Below are positions 56,686-64,000 of a DNA stretch of 64,000 nt, one piece after another. The stretch covers positions 62,001 through 126,000 of the forward strand of contig CANGYF010000007.1 of NCBI GenBank assembly GCA_947458265.1, read 5' to 3'. The notes under the pieces are model-generated. The model searched no databases. It had not been told where the DNA came from and saw only the letters and a program-made list of their open reading frames with translations. A program made the translations under genes and the position numbers. Each line of letters starts with the position of its first letter. Within the stretch, counting starts at the first letter, position 1. The stretch comes from Betaproteobacteria bacterium (lineage in GTDB: Bacteria > Pseudomonadota > Gammaproteobacteria > Burkholderiales > CAIKXV01).

Positions 56686-57171
56686 TCAGGACCCGTCCAG
56701 GCAGGCGGATTCGGTCACGACCACGTCGGCCTCGCCGGACCACCAGGTGCCGTCGGACATCTCCGCCAGCGCGAGGATCCGCTGCGTGCCGTTGAGCCGC
56801 ACCCGCGTGGCCAGTTCCGCGCGACCGGCACGCGGGCCCAGCCACGCCTTCATGATCACCGGCCGCGGATTGCGGTCCGACAGCAGCGTGATGCTGCGTA
56901 CATGGTCGTCGGGCTGCATCGCGCTCTGGACGACGATACGCACTGGCACCGAATGTCCGTTGTCGGCGAGGGTGGGTGCGTCGACGGTCACACGGCCCGC
57001 ACGCACCGGCGCACCCTGGGTCGCCTTGGGCACCAGCAGCGCGTAGCCGCTGCCCAGCGGAGGCGGCGCGGTCGGCATCTGGGCCTGCGCAGCGCCCGGC
57101 GGCAACAGGGGCAGCAAGCCGCTGCCCCCGGCCAGCGCGAGCGCCAGGACGTCCCGGCGGCGTCCCTTCAT
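56686..57171 (-). CDS. soxY: SoxY-like sulfur carrier with variant C-terminus
   Basis: 161 residues. A Tat signal (GRRRDVLALALA) reaches to about residue 31. The body matches SoxY (DNGHSVPVRIVVQSAM; ITLLSDRNPRPVIMKAWLGP). The C-terminus reads VTESACLDGS: the carrier cysteine is present as Cys157, but the usual flexible Gly-rich end GGCGG is replaced by ACLDGS with an acidic residue. I chose ATG 57171 because it overlaps the soxX stop (ATGA) and begins just before the Tat motif; an ATG six codons upstream is possible. Confidence 0.88.
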   Translation of the reverse strand: MKGRRRDVLALALAGGSGLLPLLPPGAAQAQMPTAPPPLGSGYALLVPKATQGAPVRAGRVTVDAPTLADNGHSVPVRIVVQSAMQPDDHVRSITLLSDRNPRPVIMKAWLGPRAGRAELATRVRLNGTQRILALAEMSDGTWWSGEADVVVTESACLDGS

Positions 57172-57647
57172 CGGAGTGTCTGCAGCCATGCGACCAGGTC
57201 CTCGATCTGTTGCGCATCCAGGATCGGCTTGCCGCGCCAGGGCTCCGCGACCTGGCGCAGTCCGTCGACGACGAAGTATGCAGGCATGATGGTGTTCGGG
57301 TTGGTGAGTGCCGGGTTGACCACGCGCTGCCGGATCTGGCCGGCACCGAGTCGCGCGGCGACGCCATCGAGCGGCGGCGCGAGATTGCCTGTCGGCCGAC
57401 CGGCATCGACCAGCCCGTGGCAGAGCAGGCAGTTGCCGTCGCGGCCGAGCGCGATCGCACGGCCGCGCAGCGGATCGGTCGCGCCATCCACCAGCGGCCG
57501 TTCGATCGCATCCACCGCGGGCGCTGCCGCCAGCGATGCCGCGGCCGGCATCAGGGTCATGGCCAGCAACAGTGCGCTGGCCATCGTGGCCATGGTGCCC
57601 GGACGCATGCCGGCGACGCGCCCGATCCGCGTGCCGCCGGTATCCAT
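57168..57647 (-). CDS. soxX: SoxX, monoheme cytochrome subunit of SoxAX
   Basis: 159 residues. A signal peptide (about 15-42) precedes a class I cytochrome c with CLLCH (Cys73, Cys76, His77) and the Met ligand Met121 (NTIMPAYF). NLAPPLDGVAARL and LVAWLQTL are SoxX-like. ATG 57647 has AGGGG about 8 bases upstream. It starts only 20 bases after the molybdenum hydroxylase gene, so this cytochrome could also take electrons from that enzyme. Confidence 0.9.
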   Translation of the reverse strand: MDTGGTRIGRVAGMRPGTMATMASALLLAMTLMPAAASLAAAPAVDAIERPLVDGATDPLRGRAIALGRDGNCLLCHGLVDAGRPTGNLAPPLDGVAARLGAGQIRQRVVNPALTNPNTIMPAYFVVDGLRQVAEPWRGKPILDAQQIEDLVAWLQTLR

Positions 57648-57667
57648 GCCCGTACCCCTGCCCGCCG

Positions 57668-59914
57668 CTAGATGAACGTGAAGCCCTCGTTCTTCAGCGG
57701 CAGGTTGCGCACCGGCCGGCCGATGGCTGCGGCGATCGCGTTCATCACGGCCGGCGCCGCCACGCAGATCGTCGGCTCGCCCACCCCGCCCCAGAAGTCC
57801 CAGGTCGGCGCGATCACCGTCTCGACCTTCGGCATCTCGGCGAGCTTCATGATCCGATAGCGGTCGAAGTTGGTCTCGACGATGCGGCCCTTGTCCACCG
57901 TGCATTCCCCGAAGTACGCGGCGGTGAGGCCATAGGCGACCGAGCCCTCGACCTGTGCAGCGATCTGGTCGGGGTTGACCTGATGCCCGCAATCCGTGCC
58001 GAGCAACAGCCGATGCACCTTCACCTGCCGCTTCGCGTTCACGGTGACTTCAGCGACAGCGGCCGAATAGCTGGCGTAACCCATGAACTGGGCGATGCCG
58101 CGGAACACGCCCTTAGGCAGCGGCTTGCCCCAGCCGGCCTTCTCGGCGACCGCATTCAGCACGCCCAGATGCTTCGGATGGCTGCCCATCAGCGCACGGC
58201 GGAACTCCAGCGGATCGCGGCCGGCGAGTTTCGCCAGCTCGTCCATGAAGCACTCGAGGTAGACGCCGTTCTGGGTGGTGTTGACGCCGCGCCACGGACC
58301 CGGCGGCACATGCGTGTTGCGCATCGCGTACTCGATGCGCATGTTCGGCACCGTGTATCCGATCTGCGCATCGCCAGGCTCCTTCCAGAACCCCTGGAGC
58401 TGGCGCACATCCTTGCCGTCCTTGATCGCCGCGGGATTGAGCGCGGCGTTGATCGACTGGCCCGACACCCGGATGTGCAGCCCCGTGAGGTTGCCCTTTG
58501 CGTCGAGGCCGGCGGACAGCTTGCACTGCGAGACCGGCCGGTAGAAGTCGTGCGCCTGGTCTTCCTCGCGGCTCCAGATCATCTTCACCGGCACGCCCGG
58601 GAACTGCCTGCCGATCAACACCGACTGGCGGATGAAGTCCGGCACCGTGACGCGGCGGCCGAAGCCACCGCCGAGGTCGTGGTTGTACACCTCGCACTGT
58701 GCGAGCGGCAGACCCGAGGTCTCGGCAAGGGCGGCCAGCGCGGATTCCTGGTTCTGCGTGGCCACCCAGATCTCGCCGCGATCGGCGGTGATGCGGGCGG
58801 TACAGACCATCGGCTCCATCGTGGCATGCGCGAGGTAAGGCGTGGTGTAGACCGCCTCGAGCTTGCGCGGGGCGCCAGCGATCGCTTTCAGCGCGTCACC
58901 GTAGTCGGTATCGGCGAAGGCATCGTCCGAGGTCAGGCCAGTGCGCAGGTGCGCGGCGATGCTGGCGCTGTTGACCTTCGCATTCGGGCCCTCGTCCCAG
59001 ACGATCGGCAGTGCATCGAGCGCGGTCTTCGCGCGCCACCAGGTATCGGCGACCACGGCCACCGTGGTGTCGTTGACCCGCACCACGCCCTTCACGCCGG
59101 GCATGCCCATCACCTTGGCCTGGTCGAACGAGACCAGCCTGCCGCCGAACACCGGGCACTGCTTCACCGCGGCATTGAGCATGCCGGGCAGCCTGACGTC
59201 GATCGAGTACACCTTGCTGCCGTCGACCTTCGGTGCGGTGTCGAGCCGCCTCATCGGCTTGCCGGCGATCTTCCAGGCGCGCGGATCCTTCAGCTTGATC
59301 GACTTGGCATCCGGCGGGGTGAGCTTCGCAGCCGCCGTGGCGACCTGGCCGTAGCGCACGGTGCGGCTGCTCGCGGCATGGCTGATCACGCCGTTGGCCA
59401 CCGTCAGTTCGCCCACCGGCACCTGCCAGCCATCGGCCGCTGCCTGCATCAGCATCATCCGGGCAGCCGCGCCGCCGCGGCGGACGTAGTCCTGCGAGCC
59501 GCGGATGCCGCGGCTGCCACCGGTCGACATGTCGCCCCAGACGCGCTTGCGTGCCAGGTTGCGGCCGGCGGTGACCGCCTCGAGCGTCACCTTGCTCCAG
59601 TCGCATTCGAGTTCCTCGCAGACCAGCTGCGCCAGCCCGGTGTGCGTGCCCTGCCCCATCTCGGAGCGCACGACGCGCACCACCGTGGTGTCGTCCGGGC
59701 GCACGACGACCCAGGCGTTGATCTCGGGCGCGCCCGTGGCGTCGACCATCTGCGCAGCAGCGTCGCCTGCGCCGCCGGCGATGCTGATGCCCAGCGCGAG
59801 GCCGCCACCGGCCATGGCGCTGCCGACGATGAAGTGGCGGCGGCCGAGGCTGGCCGCGGTGTCGATGCCGGCATTGCCAACCTGCGCCGACCCCTTGGAA
59901 ATCTTCGTGGTCAT
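57668..59914 (-). CDS. xanthine-dehydrogenase-family molybdopterin-binding subunit (IorB-like)
   Basis: 748 residues. A Tat signal (GRRHFIVGSAMAGGGLAL) places it in the periplasm. IorB-type layout with two aldehyde-oxidase/xanthine-dehydrogenase-like halves: VVRSEMGQGTHTGLAQL, GDMSTGGSRGIRGSQDY, HDLGGGFGRR and GPWRGV are cofactor-binding motifs, and the catalytic Glu is Glu713 in GVGEPTICVAAPA. It pairs with the 2Fe-2S subunit encoded just upstream. Isoquinoline 1-oxidoreductase and nicotinate- or aldehyde-oxidising enzymes are relatives, usually passing electrons to a c-type cytochrome. Here the next gene is soxX, 20 bases on. The substrate is unknown. Confidence 0.9.
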   Translation of the reverse strand: MTTKISKGSAQVGNAGIDTAASLGRRHFIVGSAMAGGGLALGISIAGGAGDAAAQMVDATGAPEINAWVVVRPDDTTVVRVVRSEMGQGTHTGLAQLVCEELECDWSKVTLEAVTAGRNLARKRVWGDMSTGGSRGIRGSQDYVRRGGAAARMMLMQAAADGWQVPVGELTVANGVISHAASSRTVRYGQVATAAAKLTPPDAKSIKLKDPRAWKIAGKPMRRLDTAPKVDGSKVYSIDVRLPGMLNAAVKQCPVFGGRLVSFDQAKVMGMPGVKGVVRVNDTTVAVVADTWWRAKTALDALPIVWDEGPNAKVNSASIAAHLRTGLTSDDAFADTDYGDALKAIAGAPRKLEAVYTTPYLAHATMEPMVCTARITADRGEIWVATQNQESALAALAETSGLPLAQCEVYNHDLGGGFGRRVTVPDFIRQSVLIGRQFPGVPVKMIWSREEDQAHDFYRPVSQCKLSAGLDAKGNLTGLHIRVSGQSINAALNPAAIKDGKDVRQLQGFWKEPGDAQIGYTVPNMRIEYAMRNTHVPPGPWRGVNTTQNGVYLECFMDELAKLAGRDPLEFRRALMGSHPKHLGVLNAVAEKAGWGKPLPKGVFRGIAQFMGYASYSAAVAEVTVNAKRQVKVHRLLLGTDCGHQVNPDQIAAQVEGSVAYGLTAAYFGECTVDKGRIVETNFDRYRIMKLAEMPKVETVIAPTWDFWGGVGEPTICVAAPAVMNAIAAAIGRPVRNLPLKNEGFTFI

Positions 59915-59939
59915 GGTATCTGTCTCCGTGTGCGCTGGT

Positions 59940-60491
59940 TCAGGCGTCGCTGGCCGGGCTGGCGTCGGTGCCGTTGGCGGCAAGCGTCGCGCTGGCGCCG
60001 GTCTCGCCGACCAGATGGACGACAGATCCGTTGCCGCTGCCCTTGGCGGTGCCGGCGGCCTTGTGGATCGCCGCACGGATGCGCTGGTAGGTGCCGCAGC
60101 GGCAGATGTTGGTCATCGCGTCGTCGATGTCCTTGTCGGTGGGCCTGGGCTTCGCGCGCAGCAGCGCGGCTGCCGCCATGATCTGGCCCGACTGGCAGTA
60201 GCCGCACTGCGGGACGTCGAACTCGACCCAGGCCTTCTGCAGCGGATGGCTGGCATCGGCGGACAGGCCTTCGATCGTGGTGATGCGCTTGCCGGCCACC
60301 GCCGACACCGGCATCACGCAGGAGCGCATCAGCTGCCCGTCGATGTGCACGCTGCACGAACCGCACTGCGCAACGCCGCAGCCGTACTTCGTGCCGGTCA
60401 GGCCGACCTGTTCGCGCAGCACCCACAGCAGGGGCGTACCGGGTTCGGCATCGACCGTGACGGCCTTGCCATTGACGTTCAGTGAAAGCAT
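59940..60491 (-). CDS. 2Fe-2S subunit of a molybdenum hydroxylase (IorA-like)
   Basis: 183 residues. The plant-type ferredoxin cluster ligands are Cys38, Cys43, Cys46 and Cys58; the second cluster uses Cys96, Cys99, Cys130 and Cys132 (CGYC...CRC). There is no signal peptide, so it is presumably co-exported with the Tat-bearing large subunit. The last about 35 residues are a Gly/Ser/Ala-rich tail not part of the fold. ATG 60491 has AGGAGG about 6 bases upstream. First gene of the operon with soxXYZA. Confidence 0.93.
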   Translation of the reverse strand: MLSLNVNGKAVTVDAEPGTPLLWVLREQVGLTGTKYGCGVAQCGSCSVHIDGQLMRSCVMPVSAVAGKRITTIEGLSADASHPLQKAWVEFDVPQCGYCQSGQIMAAAALLRAKPRPTDKDIDDAMTNICRCGTYQRIRAAIHKAAGTAKGSGNGSVVHLVGETGASATLAANGTDASPASDA

Positions 60492-60556
60492 CGACTCCTC
60501 CTGGGATGGGCCACGCGGTAGCTGTTATGGGCCAGCGTTCCGACAAAGCTACTGGA

Positions 60557-60585
60557 GCGTAAGGCGACAGACACAGGCGGGTCAA
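60557..60585 (-). promoter_or_regulatory. candidate promoter of the iorAB-soxXYZA operon
   Basis: Minus strand TTGACC (60585-60580), 17 bases, TTACGC (60562-60557). Good -35, weak -10, consistent with an activator-dependent promoter. It gives a leader of about 60 bases. Confidence 0.4.
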
Positions 60586-60586
60586 G

Positions 60587-60619
60587 CACCGACCGGACAC
60601 CGGCCGGGCACCGGCCGGT
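60587..60619. repeat. 11-base tandem repeat, three units, next to the -35
   Basis: CACCGACCGGA (60587-60597), CACCGGCCGGG (60598-60608) and CACCGGCCGGT (60609-60619). The 11-base period is close to one helical turn, and the array abuts the candidate -35 hexamer, as expected for stacked sites of a transcription factor. Confidence 0.7.
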
Positions 60620-60672
60620 CAACGGCTGGAGCGGGCATCGGATTAGTCAGCAACGCGACGTCCGCCGCAGGA

Positions 60673-62112
60673 TCAACCCGCAAGCAGGTTCACGAAATCC
60701 TCGGATTCTCCGGCGGCGGATCTCGGCAGCCGGTCCACCGGCACCACGGCCACCTCGAAGCCGGCTCCCAGTCGCTCGCGCACCGCGCCGACCAGCAGTG
60801 CCTCCTCCAGCGGGGCCAGCGGCCGTCGGATGACCACGCGCAGCTCGATGCGGCGCGGGGCGGTCTGCACGAACTGGTGGCCATGGATGCCGGGTACCCC
60901 GTCGACGGGGATCAGTTCGCACGCCGGCCAGCAGCGGGTGCCGTCGGGCATCGACATCAGGTTGCGTGCGCGTCCGACGATCCGCTCGAGCACCGCGAGC
61001 CCGCGCCCGCAACCGCAGGGCGGCCCGGCGATCGCATAGTCGCCGGTGTCGTAGCGTACGAACGGCATCGCGAAGTTGTGCAGCGACGTGACCACGACCC
61101 GCCCCATGCAGCCGGCCGGCACCGGAAGACCGTCGTCATCGAGCAGCTCCAGCAGCACGCCCTCCTCCTGCACATGGTAGTGCTCGCGCTGCGGACACTG
61201 CAGTGCCAGGTAGCCGAGTTCCCGCGTCGAGTACGAGTCGACCAGCGGCAGGCCGAACGCGACCCGGCAGGCGGCACGCTGCTCCGGCGTGACCCGCTCG
61301 GACACCGTCCGGATGTCGCGCAGGCGCGGCAGCTTCATGCCATGGCCGCTGAACCAGCCCGCCAGCGCATACAGGTTGCTCGGATGGGTGATCAGGCTGT
61401 GCGGATCCTGCTCGACCAGCCAGGCCGCCTGGTCGACGATGTCGTGGTCGATGTTCAGCCCGACCGCCGGGCCGGTGCTGCACAGGGCCGCGGTGGCGAG
61501 GCCCCAGTTCGGCGCCTCCTCGCGCCGCCCCTGCATCCATCGGATCGCCGCCAGCTTGCCGGTGAGGTCGCGCTGGTGCCACAGGTGGTCGCGCAGCGTG
61601 AAGGCCCGCCACATGAACTCGGTCAGCCCGGTCGAGCGGAAGCGCAGCGGCGTGCCGGTGGTGCCTGCGGTTTCGCCGGCGTGCACCGTACCGTGCGCCT
61701 CCGGCACCGAATCGCTGAAGGCCGCCTCGCCTGCCGCCTGCACCATTGCACGCGTGACCACCGGCAGCGACGCGAAGCGCTTCGGGGTCAGCGCATCCAC
61801 GGCCGGCTCGAACGGCAGCCCCTTCCACAGGCCGCGGTAGAACGGTACCTGCGTGGCGGCATGGCGCAGCAGCGCGCGCAACTGCACCATCTGCAGCGCG
61901 CGCAACCGCGACGGTGCATGCAGCTCGCTGCGCTCCAACTGCCAGATCATCGCCAGCATCGCCTCGCCGGCCGGGTCCGGGAACACCGGCCAGGCGACGC
62001 CCTCGACGGTCGAATGCACCGGCAGCCCGGCGGCGGCGAGGATCCCGGCTCCGGCGCGGGTGGCGGCCTTGTCTGCGGCCTGGCGCCTCGGCGGCGTCAT
62101 GGCTTCATCCAT
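60673..62112 (-). CDS. CapK/PaaK-like adenylate-forming protein
   Basis: 479 residues. The AMP-forming family of phenylacetate-CoA ligase and coenzyme-F390-synthetase-like proteins is shown by TAGTTGTPLRF (phosphate loop), SYSTRELGYLALQC and FVRYDTGDYAI. The small C-terminal domain ends LPRSAAGESEDFV; where relatives usually have a Lys after Gly (LPR...GK) there is Glu. That Lys normally serves adenylation, so catalysis may be altered or the protein may activate differently. There is a possible second start at 62100. It lies 182 bases upstream of the iorA start on the same strand and 43 bases downstream of the decarboxylase. Function unknown. Confidence 0.8.
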   Translation of the reverse strand: MDEAMTPPRRQAADKAATRAGAGILAAAGLPVHSTVEGVAWPVFPDPAGEAMLAMIWQLERSELHAPSRLRALQMVQLRALLRHAATQVPFYRGLWKGLPFEPAVDALTPKRFASLPVVTRAMVQAAGEAAFSDSVPEAHGTVHAGETAGTTGTPLRFRSTGLTEFMWRAFTLRDHLWHQRDLTGKLAAIRWMQGRREEAPNWGLATAALCSTGPAVGLNIDHDIVDQAAWLVEQDPHSLITHPSNLYALAGWFSGHGMKLPRLRDIRTVSERVTPEQRAACRVAFGLPLVDSYSTRELGYLALQCPQREHYHVQEEGVLLELLDDDGLPVPAGCMGRVVVTSLHNFAMPFVRYDTGDYAIAGPPCGCGRGLAVLERIVGRARNLMSMPDGTRCWPACELIPVDGVPGIHGHQFVQTAPRRIELRVVIRRPLAPLEEALLVGAVRERLGAGFEVAVVPVDRLPRSAAGESEDFVNLLAG

Positions 62113-62155
62113 GGCGAAGCAGCCTGCCGCGCCCGGCCGCAGGCATGCCGCGTCC

Positions 62156-64000
62156 CTACTTCGACGACTTCACGCAATCGACGTAGTAGCGCGTAGCGCC
62201 GCCGTCCACCTTTTCGGACACCAGTCCGTGGATGTCGGTCTCGAAACCCGGGAACAGGTGGTTGAAATCGCGTGCGAAGCGCAGGTACCTGACGATGGTC
62301 GAGTTGAACCGCTCACCGGGGATCAGCAGCGGAATGCCTGGCGGATACGGCGTGACCAGCATCGCCGTCACCCGGCCCTCGAGGTCGTCGATCGGTACCC
62401 GGTCGATCTCGCGATGCGCCATGCGCGCGAAGGCATCGGAGGGCTTCATCGCCGGCTCCATGTTCGACAGGTACATCTCGGTCGTCAGGCGGGCGATGTC
62501 GTGTTCCTTGTACTTCGCATGGATCTGCGAGCACAGGTCGCGCAGCCCGACCCGCTCGTAGCTCGGATGGCGCGCGACGAACTCGGGCAGCACCCGCCAC
62601 AGCGGCTGGTTCGAATCGCAGTCGTCCTTGAACTGCTGCAGCTCGGTCACCAGCGTGTTCCAGCGGCCCTTGGTGATGCCGATGGTGAACATGATGAAGA
62701 ACGAATACAGGCCGGTCTTCTCGACGATGATGCCGTGCTCGGCGAGGTACTTCGTGACCACGTTGGCCGGGATGCCCCACTCGGAGAAGTCGCCATCGAC
62801 GTCCAGGCCCGGGGTGATCACGGTCGCCTTGATCGGGTCGAGCATGTTGAACCCCGGCGCGAGGTCGCCGAAGCCGTGCCAGCGGTCGCCCGACTTCAGG
62901 ATCCAGTCTTCGCGCTCGCCGATGCCGTCGGCAGCCAGGTGGTCAGGCCCCCAGACCTTGAACCACCAGTCGTCGTCGACCCCGGCCGCGCACGCGTTGC
63001 GCCCGCCCCTGAGGTCGTCCGCACCGCTGGTGCGCGCATCGCCGAACTCGTCGCCCACCTTGCGCATCGCACGCCGGAACTCGATCGCCTCGCGGATCGA
63101 CTCCTCGACCAGCGCGTTGCCCTGCGGAGGCTCCATCATCGCAGCGGCCACGTCGCAGGACGCGATGATCGCGTACTGCGGGCTGGTGGAGGTGTGCATC
63201 AGGAAGGCCTCGTTGAACACGTCGCGGTCGAGCTTGCGCTTCTGCGAATCCTGAGCAAGGATCTGCGAGGCCTGCGACAGCCCCGCCAGCAACTTGTGCG
63301 TCGACTGCGTCGAGAACACCATCGACTCCTTGCAGCGCGGCCGGTCGGCGCCGATCGCGTGGTAGTCGCCGTAGAAGTCGTGGAAGGCGGCATGCGGCAG
63401 CCAGGCCTCGTCGAAGTGCAGCGTGTCGAGGTGGCCGTCGAGCATCTCCTTGATCGTCTCGACGTTGTAGCTGATACCGTCGTAGGTCGACTGGGTGATG
63501 GTCAGGATGCGCGGCTTCTTGTTCTTGCCGCGCACGAACGGGTTGGCCTCGATCTTGCGCTGGATGTTCTCGATGCGGAACTCGTCCAGCGGGATCGGGC
63601 CGATGATGCCGTAGTGGTTGCGCGTGGGCGTGAGGAACACCGGCACCGCGCCGGTCATCATGATCGCGTGCAGGATCGACTTGTGGCAGTTGCGGTCCAC
63701 CACCACCACGTCGCCCGGGGCTACGGTGGAGTGCCAGACGATCTTGTTCGAAGTCGAGGTGCCGTTGGTGACGAAGAACAGGTGGTCGGCGTTGAAGATG
63801 CGCGCGGCATTGCGCTCGCTGGCGGCCACCGGGCCGGTATGGTCGAGCAACTGCCCGAGTTCGTCGACCGAGTTGCAGACATCGGCGCGCAGCAGGTTCT
63901 CGCCGAAGAACTGGTGGAACATCTGTCCGACCGGGCTCTTGAGGAAGGCGACGCCGCCGGAATGGCCGGGGCAGTGCCACGAATAGGAACCGTCTGCCGC
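62156..64000 (-). CDS. Orn/Lys/Arg decarboxylase, PLP fold type I (5' end outside window)
   Basis: 614 residues are visible; the N-terminal part (about 130-150 residues, the wing domain) lies past the window edge. SWHCPGHSGGVAFLKSPVG near the edge, the PLP lysine in STQSTHKLLAG, DEAWLPHAAFH, SWHGF-like DRWHGFGDL, and the C-terminal VIPGERF-like LLIPGERF mark the inducible-type decarboxylases LdcC/AdiA/SpeF. The closest pattern by eye is arginine or lysine decarboxylase, but the specificity cannot be set. These enzymes consume protons and make polyamines or cadaverine. Confidence 0.93.
   Translation of the reverse strand, partial: AADGSYSWHCPGHSGGVAFLKSPVGQMFHQFFGENLLRADVCNSVDELGQLLDHTGPVAASERNAARIFNADHLFFVTNGTSTSNKIVWHSTVAPGDVVVVDRNCHKSILHAIMMTGAVPVFLTPTRNHYGIIGPIPLDEFRIENIQRKIEANPFVRGKNKKPRILTITQSTYDGISYNVETIKEMLDGHLDTLHFDEAWLPHAAFHDFYGDYHAIGADRPRCKESMVFSTQSTHKLLAGLSQASQILAQDSQKRKLDRDVFNEAFLMHTSTSPQYAIIASCDVAAAMMEPPQGNALVEESIREAIEFRRAMRKVGDEFGDARTSGADDLRGGRNACAAGVDDDWWFKVWGPDHLAADGIGEREDWILKSGDRWHGFGDLAPGFNMLDPIKATVITPGLDVDGDFSEWGIPANVVTKYLAEHGIIVEKTGLYSFFIMFTIGITKGRWNTLVTELQQFKDDCDSNQPLWRVLPEFVARHPSYERVGLRDLCSQIHAKYKEHDIARLTTEMYLSNMEPAMKPSDAFARMAHREIDRVPIDDLEGRVTAMLVTPYPPGIPLLIPGERFNSTIVRYLRFARDFNHLFPGFETDIHGLVSEKVDGGATRYYVDCVKSSK

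Noticed and set aside
57536-60181. 881-codon plus-strand frame opposite the molybdenum hydroxylase genes
   Set aside because: Shadow of the IorB-like subunit, rich in His/Arg/Asp, with no domain I can name.

Overview
The window is a gene-dense, very GC-rich chromosomal stretch of a betaproteobacterium, most likely Burkholderiales. The evidence is the conserved housekeeping order on the minus strand (leuC-leuD-leuB-asd-fimV-truA-trpF-trpB-trpA-accD-folC-dedD-cvpA-purF, with metZ nearby), the block cysS / TPR protein / L,D-transpeptidase / ppiA / ppiB / lpxH, two Bug-type solute-binding proteins of tripartite tricarboxylate transporter (TTT) systems, and several acyl-CoA genes. I see no rRNA, tRNA, CRISPR array, transposase or prophage gene. 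Assignments rest on reading motifs by eye; no database search was possible.

Left part (1-20.5 kb): the start of an FmdB zinc-ribbon gene; a phaC-pta-ackA cluster linking acetyl-phosphate/acyl-CoA chemistry to polyhydroxyalkanoate; two amidase-signature enzymes; a CocE-type hydrolase with a Bug protein; an acyl-CoA dehydrogenase followed by an ADP-forming acyl-CoA synthetase; an unrecognised 371-residue gene beside trxC; a secreted dienelactone-hydrolase-like enzyme; an enoyl-CoA hydratase/nitronate monooxygenase pair; and a PAS-PAS-GGDEF-EAL regulator.

Middle part (20.6-49.7 kb) is mainly core metabolism and envelope: xdhC-like, cysS, a plus-strand envelope/folding operon ending in lpxH, metZ with an intrinsic terminator in its leader, a Bug protein facing an M19 dipeptidase, the long minus-strand purF...truA block with many overlapping start/stop codons, fimV with its own promoter and a dyad operator candidate, and asd-leuBDC. 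A sulfatase gene follows.

Right part (49.7-64 kb): a lipoprotein M48 protease, an MFS transporter, aroC, divergent thyA-folA, a lipoprotein, then an unusual minus-strand operon in which a xanthine-oxidase-family molybdenum hydroxylase (IorA/IorB-like) is followed directly by soxX-soxY-soxZ-soxA without soxB or soxCD. SoxY here lacks the usual Gly-rich GGCGG end around its carrier cysteine. This operon is the best candidate for an undescribed system. The window ends with a CapK/PaaK-like adenylate-forming protein and most of an Orn/Lys/Arg decarboxylase that runs off the edge.
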